Positions 1-6,162 of a stretch of 6,325 nt of DNA are shown here, piece after piece. The DNA comes from CAYMCV01 sp964389005 (lineage in GTDB: Bacteria; Bacillota; Clostridia; Lachnospirales; Lachnospiraceae). Both the position numbers and the translations under genes were made by a program. The DNA is taken from assembly GCA_964389005.1 (NCBI GenBank), contig CAYMCV010000131.1, positions 1 to 6,325 of the forward strand, given 5' to 3'. Within the stretch, counting starts at the first letter, position 1. Every line of letters starts with the position of its first letter. Below the pieces are notes generated by a model that was not told the DNA's origin, made no database searches, and saw only the letters and a program-made list of their open reading frames with translations.

Positions 1-454
1 CGGGTATATGCAATCGTCTTTCCAACTCCTTTGCAAGTACTTCTGCTTGATTATAACCTCTGCGCCGCAATTTACTTTTATGCAGCGGAACAGGAATCAA
101 TGCATCCGCATTCCAAGATTTTATGCGTTCACCAAAATGTTCTGTAAGTTCTTTTGCATAAAAATCGGCATACTCCCGTCTTCCGCGATTTTTAAACGAA
201 AAAATCGAATCTGATACACATTCATACTCCCACAAAGCACATCCTTCTAGATAAAAATGACGATGACGTGAGCAATCATAACAAAATCGTTCTTTTTCAT
301 CCCTAATTTCTTTCCCGCATATAACGCAGCGCGGTTCTTTGATATAGTGCAGTTTCGTACGACACTTGTCGCAAATATCCGTACATCGGTAGGGCAGTAT
401 ATCATCGCAAATCGGACATCTCGGTGGAAAAACCCACTTTAATACAACATTCAT
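1..454 (-). CDS. comF: ComF family protein (competence/DNA uptake), 3' end cut by window edge
   Basis: About 151 N-terminal residues are visible, starting MNVVLKWVFPPRCPICD. The first ~65 residues hold an array of Cys pairs (CPIC, CTDICDKC, CVIC, CYDC), typical of the N-terminal zinc-binding region of ComF/ComFC proteins. The family hallmark IPVPLHKSKLRRRGYNQAE follows near residues 120-138. The C-terminal phosphoribosyltransferase-like PRPP-binding loop lies beyond the left edge, so the gene is partial because of the window, not because it is broken. The ATG at 454-452 is preceded by GGGTGAGG (461-468) at a 6-base spacing; another ATG at 459-457 is out of frame. Known of the family: ComFC acts in transformation together with the ComFA helicase, and family members are also common in bacteria not known to be competent. 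It follows recD2 by 40 bases with no terminator seen between them, so co-transcription is likely. No comFA precedes it here. Confidence 0.9.
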   Translation of the reverse strand, partial: MNVVLKWVFPPRCPICDDILPYRCTDICDKCRTKLHYIKEPRCVICGKEIRDEKERFCYDCSRHRHFYLEGCALWEYECVSDSIFSFKNRGRREYADFYAKELTEHFGERIKSWNADALIPVPLHKSKLRRRGYNQAEVLAKELERRLHIP

Positions 455-494
455 TGCATTCCTCACCCGTCCGAGATATGTTTTTGCCTTGTTA

Positions 495-2744
495 TCATTC
501 TTTTCCAAATACTTCCTCCATACGTTTACACAATCCCGTATATCTCCGGCGTTCCCCCGCATGATGTATCATTCTCGACACCCGTTCTTTGCTCCCCATA
601 ATAACAACACATTCTGCTCCCCTTGTAACCGCAGTATACAATAGATTTCGATTCATCAATAAATCCGGACCGTCTAAAATCGGAATCACGATCGCAGGAT
701 ATTCGCTCCCCTGTGATTTATGTATTGTAACAGCGTATGCCAATTCCAGTTCATCAAGGTTTTGGAACGGATAATTCACACTGCGATTATCGTCAAAAAG
801 AACAGTGATTTCTTTAACATAGGTATTGATTGCAGCGATTTTTCCGATGTCACCGTTAAAAACACCTTTTCCGGAATCTATGGCAATTCCATACTTGGAT
901 TGTATTTCCCATTCCGTATTATAATTGTTTTTTACTTGCATGACCTTATCTCCAACACGAAAAACCCCTTCTCTTCGCTCATATTCCTTTTTGTCATGCG
1001 CGGGGGGATTTAATTGCTCCTGAAGGATTTTATTCAATGTTTCTACTCCCAACGGTCCTTTTCGCATCGGCGTCAATACCTGAACTTCTGTTGCTGATGC
1101 ATGAACATATTTGGGTAATTTATCGCGAACCAACAACACCATATCCCTGTATATTACCTGCAATCTTTCTCTTTCTAAAAAGAAAAAATCCTTACTCTGA
1201 TTATGAAAAGCGATTTCCTCGCCATCTTTGATCTTGTGCGCATTTACAATGATGTCGCTCTGTGCCGCCTGTCTATATATGGTTTCAAGTTTGACGACTC
1301 TGAATTTTTGGCAGTCAATCAGGTCTTTCAACACATTTCCGGGTCCTACGGACGGCAATTGATTGCAGTCTCCGGTCAGAAGCAAACGCGTTCCCGGCAC
1401 AATTGCGCGTAATAGAGCTGCAAACAAGTGCGTATCCACCATGGACATTTCATCGATGATGATGAGATCTGCCTCAAGCGGATTCTCCTCATTGCGTGCG
1501 AATCTGGCATGGTCATCATTCTCCGAGACTGTTCCGGAAAGTTCCAATAAGCGGTGAATCGTTTTGGCCTCATACCCCGTTGCTTCCGCCATTCTCTTTG
1601 CTGCTCTCCCTGTCGGTGCCGCAAGAACCACATCCATTCCCGAAAGTATAAAATAGCGAATCAAAATCTTGATTATGGTTGTTTTTCCTGTTCCCGGTCC
1701 TCCTGTTACAATTGAAATTCCGTTTTTTACGGAAGATAAAATTGCTTCACGTTGCAATTCGTTGAGGATAATATCCTCCTCTTGCTCTATCGAGCGGATC
1801 TTTGTCGTAATTCTCTCCTCTTCCTCCGGTGAAACGTGAAAATCGACAAATGCTTCATAGCATTCCTTCAGTGACGATGCACACCGCAATTCTTCATAGT
1901 ATAAAGATGCCGCATATACATGATGATTTGTCTCTTCACACTTAATGACAATTTTACCTTCCAACATCAAATTTGAGAACTGTACTTCGATGACATCAGA
2001 GACAACCCCCAGAAGTTCTGTGGCGCGTGTTACCAATTCCGTCTCCGGAAGATACAAATGTCCCTCGGATGTTGCCTCCATGAGTACATGTAATATACCG
2101 CACCGTATTCTGTAATCTGCATCCACCATTACGCCCATTTTACGTGCAATTTCATCCGCTGTACGAAATCCGATTCCATGTATATCTTCAGCCAAACGAT
2201 ATGGATTTTCCCGCAAAACACTGTACAATGCAATTCCGTACTTATCAAAGATTTTGACGGAAAGTGCGTTGGAAATTCCATATTGCTGCAGGTATATCAT
2301 CGCATCGCGTACATCTTTCTTTTCCGAAACGCAAACAGCAATTTCCCGTGCTTTCTTATCGCTGATTCCTTTAATTTCCGCCAAACGCTCCGGTTCCTCT
2401 TCCATAATTCTGAGGGTATCTTCTCCAAATTTGCCGACGATTCGCATCGCAAGTGCCGGTCCGACGCCTTTTACGGCACCGGATGATAAGTATCTTTCCA
2501 CAGAAACAGAATCTCTTTGTTCACATACCGCATATCGGACGAACTTAAACTGCGGACCATATACAGGATGTTCCGAAAAATCGCCCTCAAGTTCAACGAC
2601 ATCTCCTTTTTCTGCGCCCCAAAGAATACCGTTGCAAACCGTTTCATCCACATCCTCATTTTCACAAATCAAGTCAAAGACGCAGTAATGATTCTCGTTA
2701 TTTTGAAACCTGAAGTTTTCGATGTAACCTTTGATTTTTTTCAC
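495..2744 (-). CDS. recD2: RecD2 family ATP-dependent DNA helicase (SF1B, YrrC-like), complete
   Basis: 749 residues, the usual length for RecD2. Residues 1-75 form the N-terminal OB-like domain. Helix-hairpin-helix-like repeats follow (AVKGVGPALAMRIVGKFG at 90-107, IKGISDKKA at 124-132, IHGIGFRTADEIA at 188-200). The helicase core then shows Walker A GGPGTGKTT (348-356), motif Ia APTGRAAKRM (376-385), Walker B IIIDEMSMVD (428-437), motif III LLTGDCNQLPSVGPG (455-469), motif IV ETIYRQ (487-492), FNGDIG (629-634), motif V TIHKSQGSE (673-681) and motif VI YTAVTRG (703-709). All core motifs look intact. Family knowledge: RecD2 is a 5'-3' helicase that works without RecBC in replication-fork maintenance and repair. 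The start is GTG (2744-2742) after GGAAAGG (2759-2753), with an 8-base spacer. I found no convincing own promoter; transcription probably comes from the flagellar operon through the hairpin at 2772-2791. Confidence 0.96.
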   Translation of the reverse strand: MKKIKGYIENFRFQNNENHYCVFDLICENEDVDETVCNGILWGAEKGDVVELEGDFSEHPVYGPQFKFVRYAVCEQRDSVSVERYLSSGAVKGVGPALAMRIVGKFGEDTLRIMEEEPERLAEIKGISDKKAREIAVCVSEKKDVRDAMIYLQQYGISNALSVKIFDKYGIALYSVLRENPYRLAEDIHGIGFRTADEIARKMGVMVDADYRIRCGILHVLMEATSEGHLYLPETELVTRATELLGVVSDVIEVQFSNLMLEGKIVIKCEETNHHVYAASLYYEELRCASSLKECYEAFVDFHVSPEEEERITTKIRSIEQEEDIILNELQREAILSSVKNGISIVTGGPGTGKTTIIKILIRYFILSGMDVVLAAPTGRAAKRMAEATGYEAKTIHRLLELSGTVSENDDHARFARNEENPLEADLIIIDEMSMVDTHLFAALLRAIVPGTRLLLTGDCNQLPSVGPGNVLKDLIDCQKFRVVKLETIYRQAAQSDIIVNAHKIKDGEEIAFHNQSKDFFFLERERLQVIYRDMVLLVRDKLPKYVHASATEVQVLTPMRKGPLGVETLNKILQEQLNPPAHDKKEYERREGVFRVGDKVMQVKNNYNTEWEIQSKYGIAIDSGKGVFNGDIGKIAAINTYVKEITVLFDDNRSVNYPFQNLDELELAYAVTIHKSQGSEYPAIVIPILDGPDLLMNRNLLYTAVTRGAECVVIMGSKERVSRMIHHAGERRRYTGLCKRMEEVFGKE

Positions 2745-2771
2745 TGACTAAACCTTTCCACACTCACTTAA

Positions 2772-2791
2772 AGCCCGCAGTTTGGCGGGCT
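2772..2791 (-). terminator. GC-rich hairpin between flgJ and recD2, weak or partial terminator
   Basis: A perfect 7-bp stem AGCCCGC/GCGGGCT encloses a 6-base loop. On the transcribed strand it is followed only by TTTAAG, so the U-tract is short and interrupted. It lies about 27 bases before the recD2 GTG and about 75 bases after the flgJ stop. It may act as an attenuator or RNA-stabilising 3' end for the flagellar operon rather than a full stop. On the other strand the hairpin is followed by a mixed sequence without a T-tract, and no gene would use it there. Confidence 0.45.
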
Positions 2792-2865
2792 CGTGCTGTT
2801 ATTCTGTTGTCATTATGGAAATTCCCAAATTCGCGATTGCGATCGATCAATATTTTCAGAATCAA

Positions 2866-3207
2866 CTATAGATTATAATTACGTTTCATTTGCTCAAACA
2901 ACTCTTGCGCCAAGCCAAGCCCCTGCGTATCCGCGGATTGTTCCGCAAGTTCTGTAATTGCAGAGTCTTTAAAATAATCAACCAGTTTCTGATTCGTCGC
3001 ATCCTCCGATTCCGGTACCGTTTTCATCATTTCTTTAAAAACCTGCTCCAAAAAGTAGGCTTCAAATGTCTTACAGGCATCCATGAGTTCCTGTTCGGAA
3101 GCGTTCGAACCATCCGCTTTTTTGATTTGATTTTTCAGCGCATCATTTGCGGCATTCTCAACATTTGATGCCAAATACTGCTCATAACCCGAAGAAATAC
3201 CATCCAT
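2866..3207 (-). CDS. flgJ: Rod-binding protein, FlgJ N-terminal domain only
   Basis: 113 residues, starting MDGISSGYEQYLASN. The core ACKTFEAYFLEQVFKEMMKTVP (about residues 44-65) and the later DYFKDSAITELAEQ and GLGLAQELFEQM stretches match the rod-binding domain at the N-terminus of FlgJ, where it acts as a capping scaffold for rod assembly. The C-terminal glucosaminidase/muramidase domain of proteobacterial FlgJ is absent. The protein ends naturally at a TAG, and single-domain forms are usual in many Firmicutes. No signal peptide or membrane segment is seen; export through the flagellar type III apparatus is expected. The ATG at 3207-3205 follows AGGAG (3219-3215) by 7 bases, and that Shine-Dalgarno site overlaps the flgG stop codon, implying tight coupling. 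It is the last flagellar gene of the operon. The wall hydrolase that would open peptidoglycan for the rod must be encoded elsewhere. Confidence 0.85.
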   Translation of the reverse strand: MDGISSGYEQYLASNVENAANDALKNQIKKADGSNASEQELMDACKTFEAYFLEQVFKEMMKTVPESEDATNQKLVDYFKDSAITELAEQSADTQGLGLAQELFEQMKRNYNL

Positions 3208-3217
3208 CCGAATTCTC

Positions 3218-4033
3218 CTATCTTCTTAACTGATTTGCCTGACTCAACATCTCGTCCGAAGCTTGAATTGCTTTGGAATTCAACTCATAAGCTCTCTGCG
3301 CAACAATCATATTGACCATCTCGTCCACAACCTGAACATTTGATCCTTCTAAATAATTCTGTGCAATTTCACTCTTTTTCAGACCGGTCGTCGTACTCTC
3401 ATTCATGGCCGTACCGCTCGCTGCCGTCACTTCATATAAGCTGCTGTCTTTCTTGCTTAAACCGGATGGATTATTGAATTGCCACAGTCCGATACGAATC
3501 CCCGTAGGTGCCGGATTGTTTTTTACATCCGGATAACATATCTCCCCGTCGGCCGTCGTTGTAACTTTACTTGCTACGACATTCGCGCCGAATACAATCG
3601 GTTTCCCGGTGGAATCCAACACGCGTAAGCCGTCACTCGTTGATAAGGCCAAGCCGGTACCGTATGTGGAAAGTACAAAGTTGCCATTACGTGTGTAATA
3701 TGTATTGCCGTCTTCTCCAAGAACTCCGAAAAAGCCGTCACCATCAATTGCAAATGCCGTACTGCTTGTTGATTCGTAAAAATTACCTTGCTTAAAAATT
3801 GACGTAATCGATGAATTCCTTACGCCCAAACCAATCTGTGCTCCAACCGGCTTCGGATCTCCGTTTGCCGATGTCGTCTTGCTTTGAATATCCTGATACA
3901 AAAGAGACTTAAACTCCGCCACTTCGGTTTTGTAACCGGTTGTATTCACGTTCGCCAGATTGTTTGCAATTGTATCTACGTTATTCTGTTGCGCAATCAT
4001 ACCCGATGCCGCCGACCATAATGATCTAACCAT
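3218..4033 (-). CDS. flgG: Flagellar distal rod protein FlgG (FlhP-like)
   Basis: 271 residues. The N-terminus has the rod/hook signature SAASGMIAQQNNVDTIANNL followed by ANVNTTGYK (residues 7-35). A FlgG-type segment YQDIQSKTTSANGDPKP (46-62) then leads into VGAQIGLGV; it aligns by eye with the FlgG-specific stretch that stiffens the distal rod in enterobacteria. IDGDGFFGV (96-104) and YTRNGNF (113-119) mark the central domain. The C-terminus has the conserved YLEGSNVQVVDEMVNMI (228-244) and AQRAYELNSKAIQASDEML (245-263) helix. The role is assembly of the distal axial rod between the proximal rod and the hook; the terminal helices form the coiled-coil core. The ATG at 4033-4031 lies behind AAGGAGGGTG (from about 4047 to 4038), and this site overlaps the flgF stop. 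The gene ends 10 bases before flgJ. By position it matches Bacillus flhP. Confidence 0.93.
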   Translation of the reverse strand: MVRSLWSAASGMIAQQNNVDTIANNLANVNTTGYKTEVAEFKSLLYQDIQSKTTSANGDPKPVGAQIGLGVRNSSITSIFKQGNFYESTSSTAFAIDGDGFFGVLGEDGNTYYTRNGNFVLSTYGTGLALSTSDGLRVLDSTGKPIVFGANVVASKVTTTADGEICYPDVKNNPAPTGIRIGLWQFNNPSGLSKKDSSLYEVTAASGTAMNESTTTGLKKSEIAQNYLEGSNVQVVDEMVNMIVAQRAYELNSKAIQASDEMLSQANQLRR

Positions 4034-4045
4034 GATTCACCCTCC

Positions 4046-4834
4046 TTACAACCTGCCGATTTGTGTTACTGCCGTTTCCAAAGTTTCATCATATGTCTGA
4101 ATGAGCTTCTGGTTGGACTCATATTGTCTGGTTACGCTAATCAATTCCACCATTTCTGATACAACTTGTACATTGGAGGCTTCCAGGAATCCTGCAAAAA
4201 ACTTTCCATCGCTATTCGTAATTTGTGCCCCTTCCACAGCCTGATAAAAATTCTCTCCGTAATGCTCCAAGTAATTGTAGTCTTCAAAATCAACGAGTTT
4301 CAACTGTGCCACATTGATGTTGTTTTGTGCTATTACACCGGATTGGCTGATGGATACCGGTAATACAGGATTCAAGCGAATTCTGACGCTATTCCCATTT
4401 GCTCCCGCTCCCATCACATAATCACCGTCTTTCGTAACAAGATAGCCCTCCGATGTCATGGTAAAAGCACCGTCACGTGTATACATCGTCATCGTCTCGT
4501 CTGCACGATTACGATATTCTATCTCGAAAAATCCTTCTCCCGAAATGGCAACATCCAAATCCTTCCCCGTTTCACGAAAAGAACCTTGCGAATAATCCGT
4601 ATAATTCTCACCAATCTTAACACCGGGACGATTGGACCCGATATTTGCCGCACCTGCAATTCCATCCATCCCGTCTTTGATGCGATATGTCAGCATATCG
4701 TTGAATGATTGGCTCGTCGCGCCCTCTTTCTTAAATCCTGTCGTCGATGCATTGGCCAGATTGTTGGTTAAGGTATCCATCCTATGCTGTTCGTTAATCA
4801 TTCCCGAATAAGCTGTGTACAGTCCTTTTACCAT
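4046..4834 (-). CDS. flgF: Flagellar proximal rod protein FlgF (FlhO-like)
   Basis: 262 residues from MVKGLYTAYSGM. The same family architecture as its neighbour is seen: N-terminal MDTLTNNLANASTTGFKKEG (19-38), central DVAISGEGFFEI (94-105) and YTRDGAFTMTSEGYLV (118-133), and C-terminal FLEASNVQVVSEMVELI (216-232) with TRQYESNQKLIQTYDETL (235-252). It lacks the FlgG-type segment after the N-terminal helix and carries a different, glycine-rich stretch instead (about 54-72). This and its place upstream of flgG favour FlgF/FlhO, although rod proteins of this family are hard to tell apart without alignment. An in-frame TTG 7 codons upstream (4855) has no ribosome site, whereas the chosen ATG has AGGAGG at an ideal distance. 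It begins 59 bases after the mreB stop; no terminator is seen in that gap, so it should be read from the mreB promoters. Confidence 0.88.
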   Translation of the reverse strand: MVKGLYTAYSGMINEQHRMDTLTNNLANASTTGFKKEGATSQSFNDMLTYRIKDGMDGIAGAANIGSNRPGVKIGENYTDYSQGSFRETGKDLDVAISGEGFFEIEYRNRADETMTMYTRDGAFTMTSEGYLVTKDGDYVMGAGANGNSVRIRLNPVLPVSISQSGVIAQNNINVAQLKLVDFEDYNYLEHYGENFYQAVEGAQITNSDGKFFAGFLEASNVQVVSEMVELISVTRQYESNQKLIQTYDETLETAVTQIGRL

Positions 4835-4840
4835 ATACTT

Positions 4841-4846
4841 CCTCCT
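4841..4846 (-). promoter_or_regulatory. Shine-Dalgarno site fixing the flgF start
   Basis: AGGAGG, 6 bases before the ATG at 4834-4832. It lies inside the longer TTG-started reading frame and so argues for the shorter 262-residue protein. Confidence 0.85.
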
Positions 4847-4893
4847 GTCCGTCAATGCAGATGTTTCGATTGGTTATCTTCACTCCATACTAT

Positions 4894-5889
4894 CTATTCA
4901 TGTTGTCTTCTGGATGCAAGAAACTCAACATATTTGCCCGTTCCGATCGCTACACATGTCATTGGCTCTTCCGCTGTCATGGTATTGATTCCCGTTTTGG
5001 CTTCAATCAAGTCCTCCAAGCCACGCAACATACTTCCGCCTCCGGTCAAAACAATCCCTCTGTCAGCAATATCGGCAGCCAATTCGGGCGGGGTCTTCTC
5101 CAAAACCTTATGAATCGTCTCTACAATCTGAATGGTTGTCTCACGCAATGCTTCTTCCGTTTCCTCTGAAGAAACATGTACAGTACCGGGAAGCCCGTCC
5201 AAAAGATTACGACCCCTGACATCCATATAATCCAACTCTGCACGCTTATACGCCGTTCCGATACGAATCTTAATTTCTTCTGCCGTTCTCTCACCAATCA
5301 TGAGATTATACTTCTTACGCATATAACGAATAATGGCTTCGTCGAAATCATCGCCGGCAACCTTAATAGATTCACTGACAACCGTACCACCAAGTGATAT
5401 AACTGCAATATCCGATGTACCTCCGCCAATATCCACAATCATATTGCCGCACGGTTTTCCAATATCGATTCCTGCACCGATTGCTGCAGCAATTGGTTCT
5501 TCAATGATGAATACGTCACGTGCACCTGCCTGATACGTTGCATCTTCTACGGCTTTTCGCTCAACTTCCGTTACACCGCTCGGAACGCAAACCGCAATAC
5601 GCGGCTTACGAAAGGAATGCTTTCCAAGTGCCTTTCTGATAAAGTGTTTCATCATCTTCTCTGTTACCGTGTAATCCGAAATAACACCTTGACGCAATGG
5701 TCTGACTGCAACGATATTTCCCGGTGTTCTCCCAAGCATCAATCGCGCTTCCTCACCGATTGCTTCGATGGTATTGGTATCTCTATCAAAAGCGACTACC
5801 GACGGCTCTTTAAGTACAACCCCTTTTCCACGGATATACACCAAGATGCTCGCAGTCCCCAAGTCAATTCCTATATCTGTATATTGCAT
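4894..5889 (-). CDS. mreB: MreB/Mbl family rod-shape actin homologue
   Basis: 331 residues, the usual MreB length, starting MQYTDIGIDLGTASILVY. The actin-fold nucleotide motifs are present: phosphate-1 DIGIDLGTAS (5-14), GRTPGNIVAVRPLRQGVI (53-70), EEPIAAAIGAG (130-140), phosphate-2 IVDIGGGTSDIAVISLGG (151-168), GERTAEEIKI (199-208) and adenosine motif LTGGGSMLRGLEDLI (281-295). It forms membrane-associated filaments that direct lateral peptidoglycan synthesis. No mreC or mreD follows. Instead flgF and flgG do, which is the context of Bacillus mbl; DIAVIS and the GNMIVDIGGG stretch also resemble Mbl, while GGTVVSESIKVAGDDFDEAII looks more like MreB, so the paralogue is not settled. The frame stays open to an ATG at 5958, but that would add 23 residues (YNQYN, KMREIAIERGKR) encoded over the candidate -10 box. 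The ATG at 5889-5887 has its own ribosome site and matches the family N-terminus. Confidence 0.94.
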   Translation of the reverse strand: MQYTDIGIDLGTASILVYIRGKGVVLKEPSVVAFDRDTNTIEAIGEEARLMLGRTPGNIVAVRPLRQGVISDYTVTEKMMKHFIRKALGKHSFRKPRIAVCVPSGVTEVERKAVEDATYQAGARDVFIIEEPIAAAIGAGIDIGKPCGNMIVDIGGGTSDIAVISLGGTVVSESIKVAGDDFDEAIIRYMRKKYNLMIGERTAEEIKIRIGTAYKRAELDYMDVRGRNLLDGLPGTVHVSSEETEEALRETTIQIVETIHKVLEKTPPELAADIADRGIVLTGGGSMLRGLEDLIEAKTGINTMTAEEPMTCVAIGTGKYVEFLASRRQHE

Positions 5890-5896
5890 TCTCTTT

Positions 5897-5902
5897 CCCC
5901 TT
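5897..5902 (-). promoter_or_regulatory. Shine-Dalgarno site fixing the mreB start
   Basis: AAGGGG, 7 bases before the ATG at 5889-5887. It supports the 331-residue start over the in-frame ATGs at 5958 and 5952. Confidence 0.7.
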
Positions 5903-5940
5903 TCTATAGCTATCTCTCTCATTTTCTCCAAATTATATTG

Positions 5941-5968
5941 ATTATAACCCATAGCCATAGATTTTCAA
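5941..5968 (-). promoter_or_regulatory. Candidate sigma-A promoter of the mreB-flgFGJ operon
   Basis: TTGAAA (5968-5963), 16-base spacer, perfect TATAAT (5946-5941). The expected start is near 5934, giving a leader of about 45 bases before the mreB ATG. A second TATAAT sits at 5937-5932 but has no matching -35. Upstream is a strongly A/T-rich block with an eight-base T run on the transcribed strand (5996-5989), which could serve as an UP element. Confidence 0.6.
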
Positions 5969-5977
5969 AGAGTTTTT

Positions 5978-5987
5978 ACAAATTTGT
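5978..5987. repeat. Perfect 10-base palindrome ACAAATTTGT upstream of the mreB -35
   Basis: Its centre falls about 48 bases upstream of the inferred sigma-A start, a typical place for an activator or UP contact. It is nested in a wider inverted pair TTTTACA/TGTAAAA on the minus strand. AT-rich sequence produces such palindromes by chance, so an operator role is only a possibility. Confidence 0.3.
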
Positions 5988-6069
5988 CAAAAAAAATGTA
6001 AAAGGATATAGCACTGAGAAATCGGTTCCATCCTGTTTCTAAGTGTTACATCCTTGTCTTCTGAAATCT

Positions 6070-6096
6070 TTATCGGCTATTTCTCAATCAGACTTA
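6070..6096 (-). promoter_or_regulatory. Candidate sigma-28 (SigD/FliA) flagellar promoter upstream of mreB
   Basis: On the minus strand TAAG (6096-6093) is followed by 15 bases and then GCCGATAA (6077-6070). The -10 element is an exact match to the textbook FliA consensus, and the -35 matches TAAA in 3 of 4 positions at the standard spacing. It lies between the probable uvrA terminator and mreB. The start would be near 6063, giving a leader of about 174 bases. It is well placed to drive mreB-flgF-flgG-flgJ late in flagellar assembly, alongside the downstream sigma-A-like promoter. Confidence 0.6.
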
Positions 6097-6106
6097 ACCC
6101 CACATC

Positions 6107-6148
6107 TAAAAATTGTCTTTACATTATCCTTGAAAGATTAAACACAAT
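6107..6148 (-). terminator. Probable factor-independent terminator of uvrA
   Basis: A 10-bp stem with one mismatch pairs 6139-6148 with 6112-6121 (minus strand ATTGTGTTTA with TAAAGACAAT). Inside it is a second short stem pairing 6134-6138 with 6126-6130 around a 3-base loop. TTTTT (6112-6108) overlaps the 3' foot of the stem. The hairpin begins 14 bases after the uvrA TAG. The stem is AT-rich, so efficiency is uncertain. Confidence 0.5.
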
Positions 6149-6162
6149 GATCCCTGCCAGTT

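Noticed and set aside
2254..2688. Open frame of 144 codons on the plus strand opposite recD2, and similar frames of 60-141 codons opposite the other genes.
   Set aside because: Each lies antisense to a clearly conserved protein and has serine/arginine/isoleucine-rich, low-complexity composition with no recognisable motif; they are antisense shadows.
2812..2850. TTGATC and CATAAT on the minus strand as a recD2 promoter.
   Set aside because: The hexamers are 27 bases apart and no acceptable -35 lies 16-19 bases before CATAAT.
2832..2858. GATCGATC and nearby ATTG/CAAT short symmetries between flgJ and recD2.
   Set aside because: The arms do not form one centred palindrome, and no -10/-35 pair is associated with them.
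4835..4855. Seven-codon upstream extension of flgF from a TTG.
   Set aside because: No ribosome site precedes it, and the AGGAGG of the internal ATG lies within the extension.
5069..5076. GCCGATAT on the minus strand inside mreB, identical to a SigD-type -10, about 235 bases before flgF.
   Set aside because: No TAAA-like element occurs 14-16 bases upstream (GACC, ACCC or AGAC instead), and the bases encode the conserved AADIADRG segment of MreB, so codon constraint explains it.
5890..5958. Longer mreB frame starting at ATG 5958.
   Set aside because: It covers the candidate -10 boxes, has no Shine-Dalgarno site, and does not match the MreB/Mbl N-terminus, which normally begins just before DIGIDLG.
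6015..6086. Inverted pair TGAGAAAT (6015-6022) and ATTTCTCA (6079-6086) around the sigma-28-like -10.
   Set aside because: The arms are only 8 bases and 56 bases apart, and one arm would lie outside the transcript from the predicted start. Chance is likely in this AT-rich gap.
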